Part shown: one piece after another, positions 28,411 through 36,995 of the stretch | Layout of the letters: every line of letters starts with the position of its first letter | Numbering within the stretch: position 1 is the first letter of the stretch | NCBI RefSeq assembly: GCF_030711405.1 | Contig: NZ_JAULSI010000004.1 | Span: 45,610-109,609, forward strand | Direction: 5' to 3' | Origin: Massilia brevitalea | GTDB lineage: Bacteria > Pseudomonadota > Gammaproteobacteria > Burkholderiales > Burkholderiaceae_D | DNA length: 64,000 bases | The notes under the pieces: generated by a model | Seen by the model: the letters and a program-made list of their open reading frames with translations, nothing else | What the model was told of the DNA's origin: nothing | Database searches by the model: none | Position numbers and translations under genes: made by a program

Positions 28411-29589
28411 ATGTCTACCCAATCCCTGCGCTGGTGGAGCTGGATCCACAAGTGGAGCAGCCTGGTCTGCACCGTCTTCATGCTCCTGCTGTGCCTGACC
28501 GGCCTGCCGCTGATCTACCACCACGAGATCGGCCACCTGCTCGGCAACGACGTCGAGGCGCCCGCGTTGGCGCCAGAAGTAGCAGCCAATCCGCCCAAGG
28601 CCAACCTCGACGAGGTGATCGCCTCGGCCAAGGCCCTGTACCCGAACAAGATCATGATGTACATGTCGCAGGAGCTGGACGAGCCCGCGATCTGGAACGT
28701 CACCCTGGGCGACCATCCGAACGACGAGCACTACAAACCGATCGCGGTGGACGCGCGCACCGCGAAAGTCATCACCGAGCCGGCCTTCGAGGGCGGCGCC
28801 TTCATGTCGACCATGCTGCGCCTGCACGTCGACATGTTCGCCGGCCTGCCGGGCATGCTCTTCCTCGGCTTCATGGGCCTGCTGCTGATCGTCGCCATCA
28901 TCAGCGGCGTGGTGCTGTACGCGCCTTTCATGCGTAAACTCGACTTCGGCACCGTGCGCCACGAGCGCAGCACGCGCCTGAAGTGGCTCGACATGCACAA
29001 TTTGCTCGGCATCGTGACGCTGGTCTGGGCGCTGGTGGTGGGCGCCACCGGCGTCATCAACACCCTGGCCGACGTGCTGCTGAAGGTCTGGCAAGCCACC
29101 GAGATCGCCGCCATGATCGAACCCTACAAGGACGCCAAACCTTTGGTAGAGATGGCCTCGGTGGACGCCGCCATGAAGACGGCAGTGGCCGCCGAGCCGG
29201 GCATGCAGGTCGGCTTCATCGCCTTCCCCGGCACGCCGTTCGCCACGCCGCATCACTACGGCGTCTACATGCACGGCGACCAGGCCTTCAGCTCGCGCCT
29301 GTACAAGCCGGTGCTGATCGACGCCGGCAACGGGACGATTACCGACCGCCGCGAGCTGCCCTGGTACCTGACCGCGCTGCTGGTGTCGCAGCCGCTGCAC
29401 TTCGGCGACTACGGCGGCGGCTGGATGCAGTTCCTGTGGGCGGTGCTGGACGTCGCCACCATCATCGTGCTCGGCAGCGGGCTGTATCTGTGGCTCAAGC
29501 GCGGGCGCAAGGCCAAGGCGGAGGCGAAACAGGAAAAGACGGCGCCGGGCATGCAGCCGGTGCTGGCGCGTTCGGGAGAGCAGCGATGA
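28411..29589 (+). CDS. PepSY-associated transmembrane protein, iron uptake
   Basis: 392 residues with four membrane helices, the PiuB/PepSY_TM layout: helix 1 WSSLVCTVFMLLLCLTGLPL, helix 2 MLFLGFMGLLLIVAIISGVV, helix 3 LLGIVTLVWALVVGATGVI and helix 4 FLWAVLDVATIIVLGSGLYL, with periplasmic PepSY domains between. These proteins usually sit beside siderophore receptors and are thought to help reduce or release ferric siderophores at the inner membrane. The gene is divergent from the receptor with Fur-like sites between. Its stop overlaps the next ATG (ATGA). Confidence 0.9.
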   Translation: MSTQSLRWWSWIHKWSSLVCTVFMLLLCLTGLPLIYHHEIGHLLGNDVEAPALAPEVAANPPKANLDEVIASAKALYPNKIMMYMSQELDEPAIWNVTLGDHPNDEHYKPIAVDARTAKVITEPAFEGGAFMSTMLRLHVDMFAGLPGMLFLGFMGLLLIVAIISGVVLYAPFMRKLDFGTVRHERSTRLKWLDMHNLLGIVTLVWALVVGATGVINTLADVLLKVWQATEIAAMIEPYKDAKPLVEMASVDAAMKTAVAAEPGMQVGFIAFPGTPFATPHHYGVYMHGDQAFSSRLYKPVLIDAGNGTITDRRELPWYLTALLVSQPLHFGDYGGGWMQFLWAVLDVATIIVLGSGLYLWLKRGRKAKAEAKQEKTAPGMQPVLARSGEQR

Positions 29590-29762
29590 GCAGCCCCTTC
29601 ATGAAACTCTGGGGCGTGCCGATCCTGCTCGGCATCCTGACCATGATCGGCCTGCTCAGCGCGCTGTTCGGGGGCGGCATCTGGGATGCCTTGTCCGCCG
29701 TGACGCTGGGCGTGCCGGTCGCCGTAGGCGCCTGGTTCAGCCTGCGCCGCAAGCCGGGCTGA
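29586..29762 (+). CDS. Small two-helix membrane protein
   Basis: 58 residues, MSSPFMKLWGVPILLGILTM then LSAVTLGVPVAVGAWFSLRR, two membrane helices and a basic end. It overlaps the PepSY gene by four bases, the usual partner arrangement for small proteins following PepSY genes. Function unknown; co-translation with the PepSY protein suggests an accessory role in iron uptake. Confidence 0.75.
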   Translation: MSSPFMKLWGVPILLGILTMIGLLSALFGGGIWDALSAVTLGVPVAVGAWFSLRRKPG

Positions 29763-29792
29763 CCGCTTCCTGGCGCCGCCGCAAAGGGCGGC

Positions 29793-30197
29793 TCATAGCT
29801 CCAGCTGCCCGCCCGCGTGTTCGCCGGAGCGCGGCGCCGGCCTGTCGTGCGCGACCACCGCAACGAGTGCGATCACCGCCAGCGCCACCACCACGCCGGC
29901 CGCCATGCTCCAGCGCCGCTGCACCCGCCTGAAGTGCGCCACGCTGTCCCAGCGCCGGCTCCGCCAGGCCGACTGCCGTCCCTTCAGCCCGAGCAGCACC
30001 CGCATCACCAGGCCGACGACGGGAACCAGGCCGAGCAGGCCCCACCAGGTCCGGTTCGGTATCGCCCAGATCCAGCTGAACACGAAGCCGCCCCAGGACC
30101 AGCCGGCCACGCCTTCGGGCAAGCGATCGGGCCTGCCACTGCCCGAGGTGTTCGCCGGGTCCTTGCTGTTGGCATCGTCGAGCACGCCGTCCTCCAT
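29793..30197 (-). CDS. Small membrane protein, unknown
   Basis: 134 residues. A hydrophilic N-terminus (residues 1-28) is followed by GWSWGGFVFSWIWAIPNRTW and WGLLGLVPVVGLVMRVLLGL, then a basic segment with GRQSAWRSRRWDSVAHFRRV, a third helix (AAGVVVALAVIALVAVVA) and a polar tail. The W-rich helix plus GLKGR..AWRSRRW pattern recurs in small inner membrane proteins, but I assign no function. Start uncertain: ATG 30197 or GTG 30218; neither has a clear SD. Confidence 0.65.
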   Translation of the reverse strand: MEDGVLDDANSKDPANTSGSGRPDRLPEGVAGWSWGGFVFSWIWAIPNRTWWGLLGLVPVVGLVMRVLLGLKGRQSAWRSRRWDSVAHFRRVQRRWSMAAGVVVALAVIALVAVVAHDRPAPRSGEHAGGQLEL

Positions 30198-30306
30198 TCG
30201 TTCACGCAAAAGGCCCACATTGTAGGCGTTCAGCAGGTCTTAAGCATTGCCAGGAAATCCACGGGTATAACGTTGACAGCAACTCAACCTTACCTGGAGA
30301 CCGACC

Positions 30307-30978
30307 ATGAAAGACCTCATCCGCGCCAACAAGGGCTTCATCGCATTCCTGCTGCTGTTCGGCGTGTTCCGCACGGCGGTGGCCGACTGGAATCCGATTC
30401 CCTCGGCGTCGATGCGGCCGAACCTGCTGGAAGGCGACGTGGTCTTCGTGAACCGCCTGGCCTATGACGTCAAGGTCCCGCTCACCAACAACATCCTCGC
30501 CCACACCGGCGAGCCGCAACGCGGCGACGTGGTCACCTTCGATTCGCCGCAGGACGGCATGCGCCTGATCAAGCGCCTGGTCGCCGTGCCGGGCGACGTG
30601 GTCGAACTGCGCAACGAACGCCTCGTGATCAACGGCCAGGAAGCGCAGTGGGGCCCGGTCGAGCAGGTGATGGAGCCGCTGGGCGACCACAAGGTGCCGG
30701 CGCTGCGCGTGAACGAACGGATTGACGGCCGCATGCGCCAGGTCCAGTTCGTCCCGCGCATCAAGACGCCGGTACGCAACTTCGGCCCGGTGACGGTGCC
30801 TGCCGGCCAGTACCTGATGCTGGGAGATAACCGCGACAACAGCGCAGACTCGCGCTACATCGGCTTCGTGCCGCGCAATTTGCTGATCGGCCGCGCCGAG
30901 CGGGTGCTGGTCTCGGCCGACACCCTGGGCAACTGGACGCCGCGCTTCGGCCGTTTCGGCCATTCCCTGCGCGATTGA
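30307..30978 (+). CDS. Signal peptidase I (short, single-anchor)
   Basis: Removes signal peptides of exported proteins; inner membrane, active site facing the periplasm. 223 residues: one N-terminal membrane helix (about 10-25), catalytic Ser35 in IPSASMRPNL, catalytic Lys89 in RLIKRLVAVPGD, and the box-E motif GDNRDNSADSRYIG. The main lepB of this group is usually longer, has two anchors and lies in lepA-lepB-rnc; here the neighbours are unrelated, so this is probably a second enzyme with a narrower role. SD TGGAG precedes the ATG. Confidence 0.9.
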   Translation: MKDLIRANKGFIAFLLLFGVFRTAVADWNPIPSASMRPNLLEGDVVFVNRLAYDVKVPLTNNILAHTGEPQRGDVVTFDSPQDGMRLIKRLVAVPGDVVELRNERLVINGQEAQWGPVEQVMEPLGDHKVPALRVNERIDGRMRQVQFVPRIKTPVRNFGPVTVPAGQYLMLGDNRDNSADSRYIGFVPRNLLIGRAERVLVSADTLGNWTPRFGRFGHSLRD

Positions 30979-31211
30979 GCGCAGCGGCGGCCCGGCAGGC
31001 GGCGCATGCCGTCGCAATTGCGCGACAATCGCTTGTTTCGGCGCCGCGACCGGCGGGCGTCGGCAGTGCTTGGCCGCATCGGGATTATAATGGGCAGAGG
31101 AAATATCCCTTCATGACAATCTCCCAACCCGGGCGGCCTGCGGCGCACGTTCCCAGCAGCGATGTCACGCGTGCACCGTCCGGCGACCTGGCTTTTCTTT
31201 GAAAGTGCAGC

Positions 31212-32372
31212 ATGACACTGGCAACCGACCAGAATGTGGACGGCCGCGGCATTTCCCCGACCGGAATGCAATTCATCGCCATCCGCGACGCGGTGATGGA
31301 CCATTGGGAACGGCAGGTGCGCGCCCGGGTCGAAGGCGCCCAGGACCTGCTGCGCCCCGTGCTGACCAATACGCTGCCGGCGTTTTTCGACAACATCGCC
31401 GAAGCGCTGCGCCCGGACCACCCGCGCGAGCGGGGATCGAGCGGCAATACCTCGGCCAGCGCCCACGGCGGCGAGCGCGCGCGCATGACGCCTTTCGGCC
31501 CCGACCAGGTGATCCACGAATACCAGATACTGCGCGAGTCGATCGCCATGGTGGCGAAGGGCCGGGTGGAGCTGGGCGAGGCCGACTGGCTGGTGATCGA
31601 CCGCTCGATCAATGCCGCCACGCGCGAGGCAATCCGCGCGTTCACCCGCAGCCACGACGAACTGCGCCACAGGGTCGCGGCCGCGCTCTCGCACGACATG
31701 CGCACGCCCTTGTCCGTGGTGTCGCATGGCGCCCAGCTGCTGGGCATCACCTCGGACTGGTCGCAGGTGCGCAACGTCGCGTCCCGGATCGACGCGAATG
31801 CGCAGCGGCTGGAAGACATGATGGCGGAACTGCTCGACGCCCTGACTCTCCAGGGTGGCGCGAAGATTCCGCTGCACCTGAGCCGCTTCGACATCCTCGA
31901 CCTGGTGCGCGAGACCGCCGCCCAGTATGCGCACGGCGCCGATAGCGACGTGGCCATCGGAATCACGGGCGAGCCGGTGCTCGGTCACTGGTGCCGCGCC
32001 TCGATGCGGCGGGCCCTGGAAAACCTGATCAACAACGCCATCAAGTACGGCGACCGCGAGACGGTCATGATCAAGGCCGGCCAGACGCGCGGGCGCCTGA
32101 TGCTCAGCGTGCACAACGAAGGCAATGCGATCCCGGCCGAGCAGCACGGCCGCATCTTCGAATACCTGCGGCGCGAAACCGGTCCACTGTCGGCGACCGG
32201 CTGGGGCGTCGGCCTGCCTTTCGTGAAAGCCGTCGGCGAAAGCCACGGCGGCAGCGTGTCGGTGGACAGCTCGCCGGAACTGGGCACCACCTTCCTGATC
32301 GACGTGCCGATCGACTGCCGTCCTTTCGTCGGCCAGGCCGGCGTGCCCTCGACGCCTGACGGCCGGTCCTAG
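31212..32372 (+). CDS. Soluble sensor histidine kinase, RsbR-like N-terminus
   Basis: 386 residues without membrane helices. Residues about 15-145 are all-helical, resembling RsbRD-type sensor domains; the HisKA domain has AAALSHDMRTPLS with phospho-acceptor His161; the ATPase domain shows the N-box ENLINNAIKYG and the G-box GWGVGLPFVK. A cytoplasmic input is expected. No response regulator lies adjacent. Its stop overlaps that of the convergent cyclase gene (shared CTAG), leaving no intergenic terminator. Confidence 0.88.
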   Translation: MTLATDQNVDGRGISPTGMQFIAIRDAVMDHWERQVRARVEGAQDLLRPVLTNTLPAFFDNIAEALRPDHPRERGSSGNTSASAHGGERARMTPFGPDQVIHEYQILRESIAMVAKGRVELGEADWLVIDRSINAATREAIRAFTRSHDELRHRVAAALSHDMRTPLSVVSHGAQLLGITSDWSQVRNVASRIDANAQRLEDMMAELLDALTLQGGAKIPLHLSRFDILDLVRETAAQYAHGADSDVAIGITGEPVLGHWCRASMRRALENLINNAIKYGDRETVMIKAGQTRGRLMLSVHNEGNAIPAEQHGRIFEYLRRETGPLSATGWGVGLPFVKAVGESHGGSVSVDSSPELGTTFLIDVPIDCRPFVGQAGVPSTPDGRS

Positions 32373-33940
32373 GCCGCCGCGCATTCCACGCAGCTGGCCA
32401 GGCGATTCCGGCCGTCCATCTTGGCCTGGTACAGCAGCGCGTCGGCCGCCTCGATGCAGGCCAGCGGCGAGACGTCCATCTCGGCCGCCGGGCAGCAGGT
32501 GTGCACGCCCAGGCTGATGGTGACTGCGCCGCAGGAACTGTCGGCATGCGGGATGCCGAGCGCCTGCACAGACAGGCGTATCTTTTCGGCCACTGCGCAT
32601 GCGCCTTCGCTGTCGGTATCCGGCAGAATCACCGCGAATTCTTCGCCGCCGTAACGCGCCGCCAGGTCGGTCGGGCGGCGCGGGCCGGTGGCGATGGCGT
32701 CGGCCACGCGGCGCAGGCAGTCGTCGCCGGCCACGTGGCCATAGCGGTCGTTGAATTTCTTGAAGAAGTCGACGTCGAGCAGCACCAGCGAGAAGGGCAG
32801 GCCGCTGCGCCGTGCGCGCTCGTGCTCGAAGGCCAGGGTTTCCTCGAAATGGCGGCGATTCGCCAGCCCGGTGAGGGCGTCGCTGTCGGCCAGCTGGCGC
32901 AGCGAGACGTTGCGCAGTTCGAGGGTGGCGCGCGCGGCGCGCAATTCGGACTCCAGCGCTTCGCGCACGCGCAGCTGGCGGACCATGCGGCGCACGCCCC
33001 AGGCCAGCATGCACACGGCAAACAGCACCACGCAGCTCATCTTGATGACCGCAAACCACCAGTCCTTCAGGATCTCGTCCTTGGCCTGGGCGGTGGCGAC
33101 CAGCAGCGGGAAGCCGTCGACGTGGCGGTAGCTGTACAGGCGCTCGATGCCGTCGATTTTTGCCACCATCATGGCGGTCCCGACCGGGCCAGTCTTCTTG
33201 TACAACTGGAACACCGGCCCGCCGGCGATGCTGGTGCCGACCATCTCCGGCTTGAACGGGCGGCGGTAGAGCAGGGTGCCGTCGTCGATGGCCAGAATGA
33301 TGGTGCCGGTCTGGCCGACATCGAAGCTGTCGTAGAACTTGCCGAAGAAGTCGAGCCGCAGCGAAGCCATGGCCACGCCGCCGAAGCTGCCGTCGGGACG
33401 GTTGATGCGGCGCGTGACGGGGATGGTCAGGATGCCGCTCGAGCGGCTGTGGATCGGCTTGCCGATGCGGGTGCCGGTATCGGCATGGGCCATGTGGTAA
33501 CGGAAGTATTCGCGGTCGATGTTACTGCCCGGCAGTAAGGCCGGCAGCGAGGTCGCCAGGCGCGTGCCGTCGGCGCCGTACACGAAGAGTTCCTGGATTT
33601 CCGCGCTGCCGCCCGTGATGCGTGCCATGCGCGCATGCATGCGCGCGCTGTCGAGGCGGTCCATCCCGTCTTCCTGGCTTCGTTCGACCAGTTCCGCCAG
33701 CACCGCGTCGGCGCTGCTCAGCGAGCGCTCGGCATGCGAGGCGAGTGCCCGCGCCATGTTCGCGGTACTCACCGCCGTCTGGTCCAACTCGCCTTGGCGG
33801 GACGCCCACAGGCTCCAGGCATGCAGGCCCACCAGCATCAGGCAGAAGGCTGTCATCAGGAGTACCGAGCGCAGCATGATCGGCTTGCGCTGCTGGTCCA
33901 GGCGCTGCAGGCGACGGTTAGAATCTGCGGAAGTAGGCAT
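32369..33940 (-). CDS. Diguanylate cyclase with periplasmic dCache-like sensor
   Basis: 523 residues. Helix 1 (about 25-43), a periplasmic sensor region of about 240 residues with Cache-like features (ELFVYGADGTRLATSL, DREYFRYHMAH, GKPIHSRSSG), helix 2 (AVIKMSCVVLFAVCMLAWGV), a short coiled coil and a GGDEF domain with the active site GGEEF at 431-435. An I-site RPTD lies five residues before it, so product inhibition is expected. Makes c-di-GMP at the inner membrane. The ATG at 33940 (MPTSADSN) is preferred to the upstream start at 33997. Confidence 0.92.
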   Translation of the reverse strand: MPTSADSNRRLQRLDQQRKPIMLRSVLLMTAFCLMLVGLHAWSLWASRQGELDQTAVSTANMARALASHAERSLSSADAVLAELVERSQEDGMDRLDSARMHARMARITGGSAEIQELFVYGADGTRLATSLPALLPGSNIDREYFRYHMAHADTGTRIGKPIHSRSSGILTIPVTRRINRPDGSFGGVAMASLRLDFFGKFYDSFDVGQTGTIILAIDDGTLLYRRPFKPEMVGTSIAGGPVFQLYKKTGPVGTAMMVAKIDGIERLYSYRHVDGFPLLVATAQAKDEILKDWWFAVIKMSCVVLFAVCMLAWGVRRMVRQLRVREALESELRAARATLELRNVSLRQLADSDALTGLANRRHFEETLAFEHERARRSGLPFSLVLLDVDFFKKFNDRYGHVAGDDCLRRVADAIATGPRRPTDLAARYGGEEFAVILPDTDSEGACAVAEKIRLSVQALGIPHADSSCGAVTISLGVHTCCPAAEMDVSPLACIEAADALLYQAKMDGRNRLASCVECAAA

Positions 33941-34220
33941 GGCGTGCGGGAAGAACAGGATGGAGCGAGGATAGCCGCACAGGCGAAAGAAATCCATCGA
34001 GCAACTTTATTTCTTCCTGGGAGAGGCTTTTCCTTGCTTGCGCGACGGCTCTGAGGTTGCCTAGATACAACAGGTTGCCAGCATGACAAAACCGCAGGTC
34101 GCCCTGCTCGGGCTTGCCGGCGCCAAGGGGCCTGCCGGTCGATTGCCGCAAATCTCTGTACAATCGCGGGCCGTGCGCCGTCTGTCGTGGCGCACCACGA
34201 TTACCTGGAAAGCCTTCCCG

Positions 34221-35387
34221 ATGTACCGAATTCTGACCGTCGTCCTGGCCTGCCTCGGCATGGCCGGGGCGCTTGCGATCGACACCTATCTCCCTTCCAT
34301 GCCCGCCATCGGGCGCGACTTTGGCGTTGGCCCGGTGGCCGTCCAGCAGACGCTGAGCGTGTTCCTGTTCACCTTTGCCTTCATGATGCTGTTCTACGGC
34401 ACCCTGTCCGATTCCTTCGGCCGGAGACGCGTGATCCTGGTGGCCATGGTCCTGTACACGATCGGCTCGATCGGCGCCGCCTTTGCGCCGACCTTCGGCT
34501 GGCTGCTGGCCTTCCGCGCGCTGCAGGGCCTGTCGGCCGGCGCCGGTTCCGTGATCGGCCAGGCCATCGTGCAGGACCGCCTGAAGGGCGCCGAGGCGCA
34601 GAAGATGATGTCGAACATCATGATGGTGTTCGGCCTGGCCCCGGCCATCGCCCCGATCCTGGGCGGCTGGCTGCACGTGCACTTCGGCTGGCGCTCGACC
34701 TTCATCTTCCTGGCCGTGTTCGGCGTGCTGCTGATCCTGGCCTGCCTGAAGCTGCTGCCGGAAAGCCTGCCGGTCGAAAAGCGCCAGGCTTTCCATCCGG
34801 GCACCATTGCGCGCAACTACGGCAAGGTGCTGCGCCACCCGCAATTCCTGCTGCTGTCGCTGTCGGTGGGGCTGGCCTTTGGTGGGCTGTCGCTGTACAT
34901 CGGCTCGGCGGCCAACTTCGTGATGGTGATCCTTGGCTTGCCGGAAACGGCGTTCGCCTGGATGTTCATTCCGCTGATCGGCGGCATGGTGGCTGGCTCG
35001 GCCTGGGGCGGCAAGCGTGCGGCGAAAACCGACCCGGTCAAGCTGAAGTGGATCGGCTTTGGCTTCATGGCGGCCTCGACCGTGCTGAACATCGGCTACA
35101 ACGCGCTATTCCCGGCGGCGATTCCGTGGGCGGTGCTGCCGCTGGCGATCTATACCTTCGGTCTCGCCGTGGCGATGCCGGCGATCCAGATGAACGCGCT
35201 GAGCCTGTTCCCGGACAACCGCGGGCTGGCGTCGTCGATGCTGGGCTTCATCCAGATGATGTCGTTCGCGCTGGTGTCGGGGCTGGTGGCGCCGCTGCTG
35301 TTCGAGAGCGCGTTCCTGCTGGCGTGCGGGGTGGGAGTGGGGCTGGTGCTCAGTTTCCTGGCCTGGCGGGCGAGCAAGCTGGCTTGA
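34221..35387 (+). CDS. Bcr/CflA-type multidrug efflux MFS transporter
   Basis: 388 residues, 12 predicted helices, DHA1 drug:proton antiporter group. The N-terminal helix ends in AIDTYLPSMPAIGRDFG, the hallmark of Bcr/CflA proteins; motif A appears as GTLSDSFGRRRVIL and the helix-5 motif as GLAPAIAPILGGWL. A frame extending to 34083 adds 46 residues that do not fit the family, so the ATG at 34221 is used. Substrate unknown (the group includes bicyclomycin, chloramphenicol and sulphonamide exporters). Palindromic repeats follow. Confidence 0.92.
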   Translation: MYRILTVVLACLGMAGALAIDTYLPSMPAIGRDFGVGPVAVQQTLSVFLFTFAFMMLFYGTLSDSFGRRRVILVAMVLYTIGSIGAAFAPTFGWLLAFRALQGLSAGAGSVIGQAIVQDRLKGAEAQKMMSNIMMVFGLAPAIAPILGGWLHVHFGWRSTFIFLAVFGVLLILACLKLLPESLPVEKRQAFHPGTIARNYGKVLRHPQFLLLSLSVGLAFGGLSLYIGSAANFVMVILGLPETAFAWMFIPLIGGMVAGSAWGGKRAAKTDPVKLKWIGFGFMAASTVLNIGYNALFPAAIPWAVLPLAIYTFGLAVAMPAIQMNALSLFPDNRGLASSMLGFIQMMSFALVSGLVAPLLFESAFLLACGVGVGLVLSFLAWRASKLA

Positions 35388-35415
35388 TGGATCGGCTGCT
35401 CAGCCGGTAGTTGAA

Positions 35416-35442
35416 CGCGTGGGCACGGGGCGCCCACCCTAC
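35416..35442 (-). repeat. REP-like palindrome
   Basis: CGCGTGGGCACggggcgcccaccctac form; reverse orientation, 28 bases before an opposite copy. Lies between convergent genes (MFS and smpB). Confidence 0.75.
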
Positions 35443-35470
35443 GGTGCCGGAGTTACAGGCTGAAGCATAC

Positions 35471-35498
35471 GTAGGGTGGGCGCCCTGTATCCACGCGT
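35471..35498 (+). repeat. REP-like palindrome
   Basis: GTAGGGTGGGCGCCCTGTAT followed by CCACGCGT; one arm has decayed (TATCCAC instead of GCCCAC). Forms an inverted pair with the copy at 35416. Confidence 0.7.
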
Positions 35499-35547
35499 TG
35501 ATTGCCGAACTGATGATTATTCGTGTCCGACGATCCGGCCTGCGACA

Positions 35548-35997
35548 TCAACGCCGATTCTGCTTCATCGCCGAATCCACTTCGCGCTTGGCGTCGCGGT
35601 CTTTCTCGGTGGCGCGCTTGTCGTGCTGCTTCTTGCCTTTGGCCAGGCCGATCTCGCACTTCACGCGGCCGCCCTTGAAATGCAGGTTCAGCGGCACGAG
35701 CGTGTAGCCCGAGCGTTCTACCTTGCCGATCAGCTTGTCGATCTCGGCGCGCTTGAGCATCAGCTTGCGCGTGCGCAGCGCCTCCGGGTGGCTGAACGAC
35801 GATGCCGTGGTCAGCGCGCTGATGTGGGCGCCGAACAGGAACAGCTCGTCCCCGCGCGAAACCACATAGGCTTCCTTGATCTGGACGCGTCCCTCGCGGA
35901 TCGCCTTGACTTCCCAGCCTTCCAGCACGATGCCGGCCTCGTAGCGGTCCTCGATGAAGTAATCGAAAAATGCTTTCTTGTTATCAACAATGCTCAT
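35548..35997 (-). CDS. smpB: SsrA-binding protein SmpB
   Basis: Binds tmRNA and delivers it to stalled ribosomes for trans-translation. 149 residues. Conserved features: N-terminal [68 protein letters not shown], and a basic disordered tail (MKQNRR). It is divergent from ratA, a common order in Burkholderiales. The ssrA RNA gene itself is not in the window. Confidence 0.97.
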   Translation of the reverse strand: MSIVDNKKAFFDYFIEDRYEAGIVLEGWEVKAIREGRVQIKEAYVVSRGDELFLFGAHISALTTASSFSHPEALRTRKLMLKRAEIDKLIGKVERSGYTLVPLNLHFKGGRVKCEIGLAKGKKQHDKRATEKDRDAKREVDSAMKQNRR

Positions 35998-36094
35998 GAA
36001 ATAGCGAAAACTCGCGGGTCGGTTAAACTACTGCTGTCGCGCCTGGATTGGCGCAAAATGCAACTTGTCCAACATCATAACAAACGGTTGACCA

Positions 36095-36526
36095 ATGGCA
36101 GTAGTGCACAAATCAGTTTTCTTAGGCTATAGCGCAGAACAGATGTTCGATCTGGTCGCGAAGGTAGAAGATTATCCGAAGTTCCTGCCCTGGTGCAGCG
36201 GCGTGAAGCTGATCGAACGCACCGACGACAAGCTGGTGGCCAGCCTGGGCATCAATTTCCACGGCGTGAAGCAGAGCTTCACCACCTCGAACCACAACCA
36301 GCGCCCCACGCAGATGAAGATGCACCTGGTCGACGGTCCCTTCAAGATGCTGGAGGGAACCTGGAATTTCAAGGCCCTGCGCGCCGACGCCTGCAAGATC
36401 GACTTCGACCTGCACTATGAATTCTCCAGCATCATCCTGGCCCAGCTGGTCGGCCCGGTGTTCGGGATGATCGCCAACAGCATGGTCGATTCCTTCTCCA
36501 AGCGCGCCGAGGCGGTGTATGGCTGA
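36095..36526 (+). CDS. ratA: RatA/COQ10-family START-domain protein
   Basis: 143 residues, Coq10/START (SRPBCC) fold. The N-terminus MAVVHKSVFLGYSAEQMFDL and VEDYPKFLPWCSGVKL is the family signature. In E. coli the homologue RatA was described as inhibiting 70S ribosome association; other members bind ubiquinone and help respiration, and the two roles cannot be separated from sequence. It overlaps ratB by eight bases and is divergent from smpB, the classic smpB-ratA-ratB cluster. Confidence 0.93.
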   Translation: MAVVHKSVFLGYSAEQMFDLVAKVEDYPKFLPWCSGVKLIERTDDKLVASLGINFHGVKQSFTTSNHNQRPTQMKMHLVDGPFKMLEGTWNFKALRADACKIDFDLHYEFSSIILAQLVGPVFGMIANSMVDSFSKRAEAVYG

Positions 36527-36833
36527 TGCGGTAGACGAATCCCTGCAGGTCTACGTCAGCTACGCCACCGCCGAGCGCGAATTCCTGCGCCCGCTGCGTG
36601 TCGCACCGGGCACCACCATCGGCCAGGCCGTCGAGACCAGCGGCGTGCTCGCCGAGTTCCCCGAGATTAACCTGGTCACCCAGCCGGTCGGCATCTACGC
36701 CAAGAAGAAAACCCTCGACACTGTCCTGCGCGAGCGCGACCGCATCGAGATCTACCGTCCCCTGATCGCCGACCCCAAGGATTCGCGCCGCAAGCGCGCA
36801 GCCAGGAAAGACGCGCCGCGCGCTGCGTCCTGA
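36519..36833 (+). CDS. ratB: RatB/RnfH family protein
   Basis: 104 residues, beta-grasp ubiquitin-like fold of the RnfH (UPF0125) family: QVYVSYATAEREFLRPLRV, then GTTIGQAVETSGVL and EIYRPLIADPKDSRRKRA. The ATG lies inside ratA, so the two are translationally coupled. The molecular role is unknown despite the historical antitoxin name. The C-terminus is basic. Confidence 0.92.
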   Translation: MADAVDESLQVYVSYATAEREFLRPLRVAPGTTIGQAVETSGVLAEFPEINLVTQPVGIYAKKKTLDTVLRERDRIEIYRPLIADPKDSRRKRAARKDAPRAAS

Positions 36834-36995
36834 CCGGACTGCATGACCCTGCCGCCTGACGTTGTAGCCTGAGAGGCCGCTGGCAGCGGCGCCGGCATGC
36901 ATGATCGTGCCTGAATTCGCCCGGCGATGGCGATATTGGTATTGTTTTACGGTAAGATGGCGAGCCTTTGCGGCTTCTTCTGCCTCTTGCCCCGT

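Noticed and set aside
30975..31202. Small gene between the signal peptidase and the histidine kinase
   Set aside because: Composition is not protein-like, there is no ribosome-binding site, and a TATAAT box inside it suits a promoter for the kinase gene.
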